Assembly: GCF_003432485.1 (NCBI RefSeq)
Contig: NZ_QVNQ01000011.1
Span: 186,001 to 250,000 of the forward strand
DNA length: 64,000 nucleotides
Reading direction: 5' to 3'
Origin: Actinomadura spongiicola
Lineage (GTDB): Bacteria; Actinomycetota; Actinomycetes; Streptosporangiales; Streptosporangiaceae
How positions within the stretch are numbered: position 1 is the stretch's first letter; each line of letters opens with the position of its first letter. The notes beneath the pieces are model-generated. The model was not told where the DNA came from, made no database searches, and saw only the letters and a program-made list of their open reading frames with translations. A program made the translations under genes and the position numbers. Shown in pieces: positions 8,877 through 17,247 of this stretch.

Positions 8877-9737
8877 TCAGTCGGACGCCGTCCGGGCCGT
8901 GACGAACCGGTCCCGGTTGGTGAGGTCGCGGCGGTTGCGGACGTCCCGCCAACCGTTCTCCTCCGCGAACACCCAGTAGACGTCGTTGCCCTGAAGATCG
9001 CTGTGCTCGACCGCCACGTACCCGCCGGGACGCAGCAGACGCCGGGCCGTGCGCTCCACCACGCGGATCGCGTCCAGCCCGTCGTCCCCGCCGCCCCACA
9101 GCGCGTCGGCGGGATCGTGGTCGCGGACGTCGCGCGGCACGAACTCCCACTCGCTCATCGGAATGTACGGGGGGTTCGACACCACAAGGTCGACAGTGCC
9201 GTTCAACTCCGGCAACGCGGTGGCGAAGTCATCCAGATGCAGCCGCACACGGCCGCGCTCGTCCAGCTCCTCAACGTTACGGGTGGCGTGGACGAACGCC
9301 GTCGGATCCTTCTCCACGGCGTGGACCCGGGCGCGCGGCGCCTCCAACGCGACCGACAAAGCGATCGCCGCCGAGCCCGTGCCGAGATCGACGACCAGGG
9401 GATCACGGACGTCCATGTCCCGCAACGTCTCCAGCGCCCACCCGACCATCACCTCGGTCTCCGGCCGCGGGACGAACACGCCGGGCCCGACCTTCAGCTC
9501 CAGATACCGGAAGAACGCCCGCCCCGTGATGTGCTGCAACGGCTCGCCCGCCTCCCGGCGCGCCACGAACTCCCAGAACCGGGCGTCGAACGCGCTGTCG
9601 GGGACGTTGTGCAGCTCCGACCGCTTCACCCCGTGCACGGCCGCGGCGAGCTCCTCGGCGTCCGCGCGGGGCGAGGCGGCACCCGCGTCCGCGAGCCGCG
9701 CGGTCGCCCTGGCGATCTCGTCGAGCAACAGCTTCAT
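8877..9737 (-). CDS. prmC: Peptide chain release factor N5-glutamine methyltransferase
   Basis: Methylates the Gln of the GGQ motif in release factors RF1 and RF2 using S-adenosylmethionine; 286 aa. The N-terminal helical domain is followed by the Rossmann methyltransferase fold, with motif I VVDLGTGSAAIAL and the substrate-binding NPPY (VSNPPYIPMSEW). The start at 9737 has GGAGG 8 bases upstream. It follows prfA, its substrate, on the same strand, the classic prfA-prmC arrangement. Confidence 0.95.
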   Translation of the reverse strand: MKLLLDEIARATARLADAGAASPRADAEELAAAVHGVKRSELHNVPDSAFDARFWEFVARREAGEPLQHITGRAFFRYLELKVGPGVFVPRPETEVMVGWALETLRDMDVRDPLVVDLGTGSAAIALSVALEAPRARVHAVEKDPTAFVHATRNVEELDERGRVRLHLDDFATALPELNGTVDLVVSNPPYIPMSEWEFVPRDVRDHDPADALWGGGDDGLDAIRVVERTARRLLRPGGYVAVEHSDLQGNDVYWVFAEENGWRDVRNRRDLTNRDRFVTARTASD

Positions 9738-9789
9738 GCCCCTGCCCTCCGTAGGGGGACGACCCCCCACACCCCCCGGTTCGCTCCGC

Positions 9790-10854
9790 TCATATTTTTT
9801 GGGCTTCGGCCAGGCGGCGCTCCATCTCGGCGTCGACGAGCGCCTGCGTGACGTTGTGGAGATCGCCGTCCAGGACCTGGTCGAGGTTGTAGGCCTTGTA
9901 GCCGACCCGGTGGTCGGAGATCCGGTTCTCCGGGAAGTTGTAGGTGCGAACCCGCTCCGAGCGGTCCACCGTGCGGACCTGGCTCTTGCGTTCGGCGGCC
10001 GCGGCGGCGTCGGCCTCCTCCTGCGCCATCGCCAGCAGCCGCGACCGCAGGATGCGCAGTGCCTGCTCCTTGTTCTGGAGCTGGCTCTTCTCGTTCTGGC
10101 ACGAGACGACCACGCCCGTCGGCTGGTGCGTGATGCGGACCGCGGAGTCTGTGGTGTTGACGCTCTGCCCGCCGGGCCCGGACGAGCGGTACACGTCGAT
10201 GCGCAGGTCGTTCGGGTCGATCTGGACGTCGACGTCCTCCGCCTCGGGGGTGACGAGCACGCCGACGGCGCTGGTGTGGATACGGCCCTGCGACTCGGTC
10301 GCGGGAACGCGCTGCACCCGGTGGACGCCGCCCTCGTACTTCAGCCGCGTCCAGACCCCCTCGTCCTGCACGCCCTTCGCCTTCACGGCGACGGTGACGT
10401 CCTTGTACCCGCCGAGGTCGGACGGGTGCGAGTCGATGACCTCGGTCTTCCAGCCGGCGCGCTCGGCGTACCGCAGGTACATGCGGAGCAGGTCGCCGGC
10501 GAACAGCGCCGACTCCTCGCCGCCCTCCCCCGCCTTCACCTGGAGGATGACGTCCTTGGCGTCGTTCGGGTCGCGCGGCACCAGCAGCCGCCGCAGCCGC
10601 TCCTCAAGCTGCTCGCGCCGCCGTTCCAGGTCGGTGGCCTCGGCGGCGAACGCCTCGTCCTCCTTGGCCAGCTCCCGGGCGGCGGCCAGGTCGTCCTCGG
10701 TCGACGCCAGCTCCCGGTGCGTCTCGACGATCGGCCGCAGTTCCGCGTAGCGCTTTCCGAGCTTGCGCGCCAGGCTCTGGTCCGCATGGACGGACGGATC
10801 GGCGAGCCGTTCCTCGATGCCCGCGTATTCGCTGATCAGTTCGTCGAGATTCAC
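9790..10854 (-). CDS. prfA: Peptide chain release factor 1
   Basis: Recognises UAA and UAG in the ribosomal A site and triggers peptidyl-tRNA hydrolysis; 354 aa. The catalytic loop is SSGPGGQSVNTTDS, with GGQ near residue 230. Stop-codon recognition region: a PxT-type motif appears within VQRVPATESQGRIHTS. The N-terminal coiled domain is complete. It sits between rpmE, with a hairpin in the gap, and prmC. Confidence 0.97.
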   Translation of the reverse strand: MNLDELISEYAGIEERLADPSVHADQSLARKLGKRYAELRPIVETHRELASTEDDLAAARELAKEDEAFAAEATDLERRREQLEERLRRLLVPRDPNDAKDVILQVKAGEGGEESALFAGDLLRMYLRYAERAGWKTEVIDSHPSDLGGYKDVTVAVKAKGVQDEGVWTRLKYEGGVHRVQRVPATESQGRIHTSAVGVLVTPEAEDVDVQIDPNDLRIDVYRSSGPGGQSVNTTDSAVRITHQPTGVVVSCQNEKSQLQNKEQALRILRSRLLAMAQEEADAAAAAERKSQVRTVDRSERVRTYNFPENRISDHRVGYKAYNLDQVLDGDLHNVTQALVDAEMERRLAEAQKI

Positions 10855-10878
10855 GATGTGTCCTGGCCCGTTCGGAAA

Positions 10879-10910
10879 GGCCCGGAGACCCTTCGGTGAG
10901 TCCCCGGGCC
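10879..10910 (-). terminator. Hairpin between rpmE and prfA
   Basis: Inverted arms GGCCCGG (10879-10885) and CCGGGCC (10904-10910) surround an 18-base loop. There is no U-tract. It lies after rpmE and before prfA in the direction of transcription, so it may partly terminate rpmE transcripts. Confidence 0.5.
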
Positions 10911-10940
10911 GTCATCTGGTCGCTGGATGCGGCGCTCGTC

Positions 10941-11159
10941 CTACTTGCCGGCCTTCTTCTTGCCGAAGCGCTGCTCGAAGCGCGCCACCCGACCGCCGGT
11001 GTCGAGGATCTTCTGCTTGCCCGTGTAGAACGGGTGGCAGTTCGAGCAGACGTCCGCGTGGATCACACCGTTCTCGGCGGTGCTGCGGGTCTCGAACGTG
11101 TTGCCGCACGTACACGTCACGGTCGTGACGACGTAGTTCGGGTGAATGTCGGGCTTCAC
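10941..11159 (-). CDS. rpmE: 50S ribosomal protein L31 (zinc-binding type)
   Basis: A 72-aa protein of the large subunit. It begins with a GTG (VKPDIHPNYV) preceded by AGGAG. The zinc-ribbon cysteines are present (TCTCGNTF and VCSNCHPFYTG), so this is the C+ form rather than the zinc-independent paralogue. The tail is basic (RFGKKKAGK). The order rho-rpmE-prfA is conserved, though here a two-component pair lies between rho and rpmE. Confidence 0.96.
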   Translation of the reverse strand: MKPDIHPNYVVTTVTCTCGNTFETRSTAENGVIHADVCSNCHPFYTGKQKILDTGGRVARFEQRFGKKKAGK

Positions 11160-11268
11160 GGGTTCTCCTCGCTTCTGGCGGTACCGGGCGCTCCGCCTCG
11201 CATGGCTCGCATGGCCGTTCGCGCAGCCGCGGAGCCATGAGAGAAGTGGAAACGTGAACCGGTGCCGC

Positions 11269-11312
11269 AGCGGTTGGTTCCGAGCGGTTGGGTTCCAAGC
11301 GGTTCTCAGAAC
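11269..11312. repeat. Three imperfect 14-15 bp direct repeats upstream of rpmE
   Basis: AGCGGTTGGTTCCG (11269-11282), AGCGGTTGGGTTCCA (11283-11297) and AGCGGTTCTCAGAAC (11298-11312) follow each other without gaps in the 238-base space before rpmE. They may be regulator sites for rpmE; no factor can be named from the sequence. Confidence 0.5.
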
Positions 11313-11397
11313 CACTCGGCCCCAAGTGTGCCAGATACGTGAACGTGCCGACGTCACCGGGCATTCCCGATCTTGGACGTCCCGGACCGGAGGCCGC

Positions 11398-12051
11398 TCA
11401 GCCGTCGGCGCGGCCCAGGTAGGCCAGGACCGCCATGACCCGGCGGTGGCCGCCCTGCGCGGGTTGCAGGTCCAGTTTCATGAAGATGTTGGAGATGTGC
11501 TTCTCCACGGCGCCCTCGGTGACGACGAGGTCCTCGGCGATGGCGCCGTTCGACCGTCCCTGCGCCATCAACGCCAGCACCTCCCGCTCCCGCGGCGTCA
11601 ACGCGTCCAGCGGATCGCCGGTCCGGCGGCGGCCCAGCAACTGACCGATCACCTCCGGGTCGATGACCGTCCCGCCCGCGGCGATGCGGCGGACCGCGTC
11701 GATGAACTCGGCGATGTCCGCCACCCGCTCCTTCAGCAGGTACCCGACGCCCTCGGCGCCGCCGCCGATGAGGTCGGTCGCGTACCGCTCCTCCACGTAC
11801 TGCGACAGGACGAGGATCGGGGTGCCCGGACGGCGTTCCCGGACGGCCAGCGCCGCCCGCAGCCCCTCGTCGGTGAACGACGGCGGCATCCGCACGTCCA
11901 CGATGGCGAGATCGGGTTCGTGTTCCTCGACGATGCCGAGCAGACCGGGGCCGTCCCCGACCGTCGCCGCCGTCTCGATCCCGGCGTCGTCGAGCAGCCG
12001 GACGAGCCCTTCGCGCAACAACACCGAATCCTCGGCGATCACAACCCGCAT
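11398..12051 (-). CDS. NarL/LuxR-type response regulator
   Basis: A 217-aa transcription factor. The N-terminal receiver has the acidic pair (AEDS) and the phospho-acceptor Asp52 in LAIVDVRMPP. The C-terminal LuxR helix-turn-helix reads LTPREREVLALMAQGRSNGAIAE and ends VEKHISNIFMKL. The partner kinase gene lies 100 bases upstream on the same strand, with a strong hairpin between them. No target can be inferred. The pair interrupts the otherwise conserved rho-rpmE neighbourhood. Confidence 0.93.
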   Translation of the reverse strand: MRVVIAEDSVLLREGLVRLLDDAGIETAATVGDGPGLLGIVEEHEPDLAIVDVRMPPSFTDEGLRAALAVRERRPGTPILVLSQYVEERYATDLIGGGAEGVGYLLKERVADIAEFIDAVRRIAAGGTVIDPEVIGQLLGRRRTGDPLDALTPREREVLALMAQGRSNGAIAEDLVVTEGAVEKHISNIFMKLDLQPAQGGHRRVMAVLAYLGRADG

Positions 12052-12080
12052 CAGCCCATTATCGGGCCTGTGCCGACGAA

Positions 12081-12112
12081 ACGGGGCCGTCCGCGGACGC
12101 GGACGGCCCCGT
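12081..12112. terminator. 15-bp perfect hairpin between kinase and regulator genes
   Basis: ACGGGGCCGTCCGCG (12081-12095) and its exact reverse complement (12098-12112) are separated by 2 bases, so the real loop would take in another pair. There is no clear U-tract. It lies downstream of the kinase stop and upstream of the regulator start in the direction of transcription, and could reduce read-through. Confidence 0.65.
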
Positions 12113-12151
12113 TCGGAAGTCGGACGCCTCAGGTCACCGGCGGCCCGGTGA

Positions 12152-13558
12152 TCACCAGGTGCACGGCAGATCCGCGCGGATGATCGTCGGACCGCCGGGC
12201 GGGCTGTCCACGATGAGCATCCCGTCGATCGTGGCGGCCCGGTCGGCCAGGCCCGCCAGGCCCCCCTCGGACCGCGCGACCGCGCCGCCGACCCCGTTGT
12301 CGATCACCTCGACGACCACCCAACGGTCCTCCCGGACGACCCGGACGGACGCGCGGGTCGCGCGGGCGTACTTGGCGATGTTCGCGAGCGACTCGGCGAC
12401 GATGAAGTACGCGATGCTCTCGACCGCCGCCGGAGGACGCTCCGGCAGGTCCACGTCGACCTCCACCGGGACGGGCGCGCGGCCCGCGAGGCCCGACAGC
12501 GCCGGGTCCAGGCCCCGGTCGGTGAGGATCGCCGGGTAGATGCCGCGGGCCAGGTCGCGCAGCTCGGAGATCGCCTCCTTGGTGCCGGCGTGGGCCTGCT
12601 CGATCAGCGCCCGCGCGCCCTCCGGGTCGTCTTCCAGCTTGGCGCGGGCCCGGCCGATGTCCATGGCCACGGCCAGCAGCCGCTGCTGCGCCCCGTCGTG
12701 CAGGTCGCGCTCGATGCGGCGGCGCTCGAACTCCGCCGCGTCGACACCTCGGGCGCGGCTGGCCCGCAGATGCTCCGTCCGCCTCCGCAACTCCACGTTC
12801 TCCTTCTGCGCCGGGCTCGGGCCGAGCATCAGCCCCGCGAACGCCGAATGGCCGATCGCCATCACCCGCGTCACGTACATCGCCACGACCAGTCCGAACA
12901 GCCCGAGCACGGAGATCGGCAGCGCCTCGATCGGGTTACCGGCCCAGTACGAGACGAACCCGGCGCTGACCTCGGCGCCGCTTCCGTCCACCGCCACGAT
13001 CACCGGCATGAACAGCAGCATCACCGTCCCCGCCCAGATCGCCGCGGACACCACGAACTCCAGCAGCGTGATGGGGAACAGCGCCAGGAGGTAGACCAGG
13101 TCCTTCCAGGTGGCCGGGTCGGCCGCCATGCTCTTCAGCTTCACCAGCGGGTTGCGCACCTCCGGCAGCGGCCGGTACGGGCTCGGGATCTTGACGCCGA
13201 ACGCCGCCCGGACGAGCTGCCGTTCCAGCACCGCGCCGAACCGCCACGCCACCATCAGCAGCGCCAGCATCGGCAGCCCCACCCAGATGATCAGCAGGCT
13301 GACCGACAGGGCGAGCCCGACGACCAGCACGACGAACCAGCCGAGCCCGAACGCCAGTGCGGCGGCCAGGTAGATCGCCGAACGCCAGGTCAGCGACGAC
13401 TTCAGCAGGCCGAGCGGCGTCCAGGGGCCGTTCGCGACGGTCGACGCCGCGTCTCCCCCGGCGTTCAGCATCGTGGCCCACCGCGCCGCCGCCCATCGCG
13501 CGGCGGCGCCGGCGGCGGTCGCTCCTCCGCCCCCTGCCTTCCTGCTCAGCTCGCTCAC
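12152..13558 (-). CDS. Membrane sensor histidine kinase (HisKA_3 family)
   Basis: A 468-aa kinase. An N-terminal sensor region with about six membrane helices in two blocks (residues about 60-105 and 150-230) resembles the sensor domain common in actinobacterial NarL-type kinases. The dimerisation motif ERRRIERDLHDGAQQRLLAV carries the phospho-histidine. An HATPase domain with VIDNGVGGA and GLAGLADRAATIDG follows. The GTG at 13558 was chosen because GGAGG lies 6 bases upstream. The cognate regulator is the next gene on the strand. Confidence 0.92.
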   Translation of the reverse strand: MSELSRKAGGGGATAAGAAARWAAARWATMLNAGGDAASTVANGPWTPLGLLKSSLTWRSAIYLAAALAFGLGWFVVLVVGLALSVSLLIIWVGLPMLALLMVAWRFGAVLERQLVRAAFGVKIPSPYRPLPEVRNPLVKLKSMAADPATWKDLVYLLALFPITLLEFVVSAAIWAGTVMLLFMPVIVAVDGSGAEVSAGFVSYWAGNPIEALPISVLGLFGLVVAMYVTRVMAIGHSAFAGLMLGPSPAQKENVELRRRTEHLRASRARGVDAAEFERRRIERDLHDGAQQRLLAVAMDIGRARAKLEDDPEGARALIEQAHAGTKEAISELRDLARGIYPAILTDRGLDPALSGLAGRAPVPVEVDVDLPERPPAAVESIAYFIVAESLANIAKYARATRASVRVVREDRWVVVEVIDNGVGGAVARSEGGLAGLADRAATIDGMLIVDSPPGGPTIIRADLPCTW

Positions 13559-13693
13559 GACGTCCCTCCATGCCCGTTCCAACCTACGGTCCAAGAGTGC
13601 CCTGGCCCAGGTGGAGGGACCATGATGCGCGCCGCCCAATCGGGGGTGGGGCTAACCCCACCATCGTGGGGAGGCGCGGGGAGGAACGCCGAA

Positions 13694-13725
13694 CGCCCCC
13701 GCCCGGACCGTTCCGGGCGGGGGCG
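13694..13725 (-). terminator. Terminator after rho
   Basis: CGCCCCCGCCCGGA (13694-13707), loop CCGT, and the exact complement (13712-13725) form a 14-bp GC stem 35 bases after the rho stop. No U-tract is visible, as is usual for actinobacteria. Confidence 0.75.
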
Positions 13726-13759
13726 CGCACACCTCGTCAGGCCTTGACCAGGCGGCGGC

Positions 13760-15847
13760 TCAGCGGTCGTCGGAGACCGTGGTCTTCTGCACCTGGAGCA
13801 GGAACTCGGCGTTCGACTTGGTCTCCTTCATCTTCTCGATGAGGAGCTCCAGCGCCTGCTGCATGTCGAGGGCGTGCAGGACGCGGCGGAGCTGCCAGAC
13901 GATGCGCAGCTCCTCCGGCGCCATGAGGATCTCCTCCTTGCGGGTGCTGGAGGCGTCCACGTCCACCGCCGGGAAGATCCGCTTGTCGGCCAGGCCCCGG
14001 TTGAGCTTCAGCTCCATGTTGCCGGTGCCCTTGAACTCCTCGAAGATGACCTCGTCCATGCGGGACCCGGTCTCGACCAGCGCGGTGGCGAGAATGGTCA
14101 GCGAACCGCCGTTCTCGATGTTGCGCGCCGCGCCGAAGAACCGCTTCGGCGGGTACAGCGCCGTCGAGTCGACACCACCGGACAGGATCCGCCCGGACGC
14201 GGGCGCCGCCAGGTTGTAGGCGCGGCCCAGCCGGGTGATCGAGTCGAGCAGCACGACGACGTCGTGGCCGAGCTCCACCAGCCGCTTGGCACGTTCGATC
14301 GCCAGTTCCGCCACCGTGGTGTGGTCCTCGGCGGGACGGTCGAAGGTCGAGTGGATCACCTCGCCCTTCACCGTCCGCTGCATGTCGGTGACCTCCTCCG
14401 GACGCTCGTCCACGAGGACGACCATCAGGTGGCACTCCGGGTTGTTCTTGGTGATCGCGTTGGCGATCGCCTGCAGCACCATCGTCTTACCGGCCTTGGG
14501 CGGCGACACGATCAGGCCGCGCTGTCCCTTGCCGATCGGCGACACCAGGTCGATGATCCGGGTCGTCAGGATGCCGGGGTCGGTCTCCAGCCGCAGCCGC
14601 TCCTGCGGGTACAGCGGCGTCAGCTTGGAGAAGTCGACGCGGTTCTTGGCCTGCTCGGGCTCCATCCCGTTGACGGTGTCGAGCCGGACGAGCGCGTTGA
14701 ACTTCTCGCGCCGCTCACCCTCGCGGGGCTGCCGGACGGCGCCGGTGATGACATCGCCCTTGCGCAGCCCGTTCTTGCGGACCTGGGCCAGCGACACGTA
14801 CACGTCGTTCGCGCCCGCCAGGTAGCCGGTCGTGCGGACGAACGCGTAGTTGTCGAGAATGTCGAGGATGCCCGCCACCGGGATCAGGACGTCGTCCTCG
14901 GTGATCACCGGCTCCTCGTAGCGCTCACGGCCACGGCCGCGGTTGCGCTCGCGGAACCGGCGTCCGCGACGGCTCCGGCCGCCGCCGTCATCGTCGTCGT
15001 GCTGGCCGCCGCCGCCCTGGCTCTGGCCCCGCTGACGGCCACCGCCCTGGTCGCCGCGGTCGCTCCGCTCGCCGCGTTCGCCGCGGTCACCCCGGTCGCG
15101 GCCCTCGCCGCGTTCGCCGCGTTCCCGGCCACCGCGCTGACGCTGGCGCCCGCCGCCCTCGCGTCCCTCCCGGCCGTCGCGTCCGCCGTCGCGGTTCTCG
15201 CGCCCGTCGCGTCCCCCCTGGGACTCGCCGTCCTCGGCGTTCTGCTCGCGGCCCTGGTCACGATCGCGCCCCTGGTCGCGGTCGCGGCCCTGCCGGTCGC
15301 CGCGCTGCCGTCCCCCGTGCCGCTCGCCCCGGTCCGCCCGGTCGGACTTCTCGGCCTTGTCCGCCCTGTCCGCCTTGTCGGTCGTCTCGGTGTCGGCGGG
15401 CTTCTCTGCCTGCTCCGTCTGGGGCTGCGCCTCCGGCTGCCCGCCGGCCGCCGGCCGCTCGCCCGCCGGAGCGATGTCGGTGAGCGCGACCTGGTCGTCG
15501 GACACCTCCCGCTTGGCGGCCGCGGTGCGGGTCCGCCGGGGGCGTTCGGTCTTGGCCGGCTCCTGCTGGGCAGTCGCAGCGGCTCCCTGCTCGCCCCCCG
15601 CCGAGCCCTGCACTCCGCCGCCCTGCTTCTCCTGAATGGCGGCGATGAGCTGGCTCTTGCGCATCCCGGTCACACCGGTGATGCCGAGGCTGGACGCGAG
15701 CGCCTTGAGCTCGGGCAGCACCATGGCCGACAGGCCGGTGCCGGACCGGCGGCGCCGGGGGGTGGCGGGCGCGGCGTCGGCGGCCTGTGCGGCGTCGACG
15801 GGTCCCGTGCTCGATGCGTCCGTAAGGAGTTCGCTGGATTCGCTCAC
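13760..15847 (-). CDS. rho: Transcription termination factor Rho with a long Arg/Gly/Asp-rich insert
   Basis: Hexameric RNA helicase that ends transcription at unstructured C-rich RNA; 695 aa against about 420 in E. coli. Layout: Rho N-terminal domain near residues 40-78 (LPELKALASSLGITGVTG); a low-complexity insert at about 150-310 made of RGD/RGER/GGR repeats; the cold-shock RNA-binding fold from 318 (VLIPVAGILDILDNYAFVRT). The ATPase core has Walker A SPPKAGKT at 448-455, followed by the R-loop/Q-loop region GRAYNLAAPASGRILSGGVD. The GTG at 15847 has GGAAGG upstream. Large polar inserts at this place are known in actinobacterial Rho proteins. Confidence 0.97.
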   Translation of the reverse strand: MSESSELLTDASSTGPVDAAQAADAAPATPRRRRSGTGLSAMVLPELKALASSLGITGVTGMRKSQLIAAIQEKQGGGVQGSAGGEQGAAATAQQEPAKTERPRRTRTAAAKREVSDDQVALTDIAPAGERPAAGGQPEAQPQTEQAEKPADTETTDKADRADKAEKSDRADRGERHGGRQRGDRQGRDRDQGRDRDQGREQNAEDGESQGGRDGRENRDGGRDGREGREGGGRQRQRGGRERGERGEGRDRGDRGERGERSDRGDQGGGRQRGQSQGGGGQHDDDDGGGRSRRGRRFRERNRGRGRERYEEPVITEDDVLIPVAGILDILDNYAFVRTTGYLAGANDVYVSLAQVRKNGLRKGDVITGAVRQPREGERREKFNALVRLDTVNGMEPEQAKNRVDFSKLTPLYPQERLRLETDPGILTTRIIDLVSPIGKGQRGLIVSPPKAGKTMVLQAIANAITKNNPECHLMVVLVDERPEEVTDMQRTVKGEVIHSTFDRPAEDHTTVAELAIERAKRLVELGHDVVVLLDSITRLGRAYNLAAPASGRILSGGVDSTALYPPKRFFGAARNIENGGSLTILATALVETGSRMDEVIFEEFKGTGNMELKLNRGLADKRIFPAVDVDASSTRKEEILMAPEELRIVWQLRRVLHALDMQQALELLIEKMKETKSNAEFLLQVQKTTVSDDR

Positions 15848-16301
15848 TAAGGGTCCTTCCCAGGGAGCGGGCGTTGGCCGGTTTTCGGCCAGCCGACCCG
15901 GTAGTGCGGCCCGGCGGGGGCGCCGGGACGGGCTCCGCTGATCACGGTGGGGCCGGGATCTGCGTGTTCTGGGCACAGCCAGATGGTGTACGGGACGGTT
16001 CGCTCGCAGGTGTCCCCGCTACCGCCACGTCCGAAGTTTCGCTGGAATGCCGGACAACGGGATGTCACGGTGTCGGGAAGCCTAGTACGCGGAACCGACA
16101 CGGCCGGAAGGCCGATCAGATGACGCGCGGCTGACGAGCACGCTGCCCCGAACGGGGCATCTGGTGCGGCATTCAGCCTAACATCACCAGGGCGCACTGC
16201 TATTCCCCAGAGGTCGATGTCTTCGCATTTTACCTAGCGGGAACACGCTGGAACCCGCACCGGCCGCCGCGACACGTCTGCCCCCGCCCCCGGTGCCGCC
16301 A
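15848..16301 (-). promoter_or_regulatory. 454-base leader/intergenic region upstream of rho
   Basis: No gene with a plausible product is seen here. It separates thrB from rho, which are read in the same direction. A TAGGTAAAAT stretch on the minus strand (16227-16236) is the most -10-like sequence and would give rho a leader of about 380 bases. Long rho leaders are used for autoregulation in other bacteria; that role is only inferred here. Confidence 0.35.
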
Positions 16302-17246
16302 TCAGGGCCGGAGCGAGGATTCTCCGGTCACGACGCGTGCGCCGCGGGTCGCGACGTCCAACGGGTGCTTGAGCCACCCATTACCCACTTCGGGAGCTAT
16401 CGAATCAACTTGTGATGCGCTTGTGAAGGCCAGGACAGTAGGTCCTGCCCCGGAAATCACCGCCGGGACACCCGCCGCCCGAAGCCGCCCGACCAGTTCG
16501 GCGGACTCGGGCATGGCGGGCGCGCGGTAATTCTGATGAAGGCGGTCCTCTGTCGCGTCGAGGAGGACATCCGCGCCGAGCCCGCCGGTCAACGCGGCGA
16601 CGAGCAGGGCCGCGCGTCCGGCGTTGGCGGCGGCGTCCCCGTGCGGGACGGTCTCCGGCAGCAGCCCGCGGGCCCGCTCGGTCGCCAGCCGCTGCTCCGG
16701 AACATACGCGGTGACCTGCGTGATCTGTGTTTCCAGGCGGACGAGCCGCGGCCCGCCCGGGGTCGTCCAGGCGACGGTCAGGCCGCCCGCGAGGCACGGC
16801 GCGACGTTGTCGGGGTGCCCTTCGATCTCGGTGGCGAGGCGGAGCGCCTCGTCGTCGCCGAGGAGTTCCCCGGCCGGGTGCAGCGCGCGTGCCGCGACGA
16901 TGCCCGCGACGATCGCGGCGGACGACGAACCGAGGCCCCGGCTGTGCGGGATCCGGTTGCGGCACCGCAGCCGCAGGCCCCCGGGCCGCCCGGCCGGACC
17001 GGTTCCGGCCAGGTCGTCCAGCCGGTCGAAGGTGCGGCGCAGCACCTTGACGATGAGGTGCCGCTCGCCCCGGTCGGCGACCTCCGCGCCCTCGCCGTCC
17101 ACCTCGATGGTCAGCCCGCCGCCGGTCAGCTCGACCTCGACGTCGTCGTGCAGGGACAGCGCGAGGCCGAGCGAGTCGAATCCGGGGCCGAGGTTGGCGC
17201 TGGTGGCCGGGGTCCGCACCAGGACCGGCCCGTCCGTCCAGCCCAC
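16302..17246 (-). CDS. thrB: Homoserine kinase (GHMP family)
   Basis: Phosphorylates homoserine to O-phosphohomoserine in threonine synthesis; 314 aa. GHMP motifs: VRTPATSANLGPGFDSLGLAL near the N-terminus, the ATP loop IPHSRGLGSSSAAIVAG, and the C-terminal VISGAGPTVLAF. The GTG start at 17246 lies one base after the thrC stop, so translation is probably coupled. It is the last gene of the lysA-hom-thrC-thrB cluster. Confidence 0.96.
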   Translation of the reverse strand: MGWTDGPVLVRTPATSANLGPGFDSLGLALSLHDDVEVELTGGGLTIEVDGEGAEVADRGERHLIVKVLRRTFDRLDDLAGTGPAGRPGGLRLRCRNRIPHSRGLGSSSAAIVAGIVAARALHPAGELLGDDEALRLATEIEGHPDNVAPCLAGGLTVAWTTPGGPRLVRLETQITQVTAYVPEQRLATERARGLLPETVPHGDAAANAGRAALLVAALTGGLGADVLLDATEDRLHQNYRAPAMPESAELVGRLRAAGVPAVISGAGPTVLAFTSASQVDSIAPEVGNGWLKHPLDVATRGARVVTGESSLRP

Positions 17247-17247
17247 C

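Noticed and set aside
14905..15261. Repeat array of short units that could suggest a CRISPR or minisatellite
   Set aside because: The periodicity is the coding repeat (RGD/RGER) of the Rho insert; units vary in length and have no spacers.
13874..15850. 658-codon plus-strand frame over rho, with an Ala/Val/Leu-rich stretch that looks like membrane helices
   Set aside because: It is the antisense of the Arg/Gly/Asp repeat in Rho; the hydrophobic look is a mirror of GCG/GTC codons.
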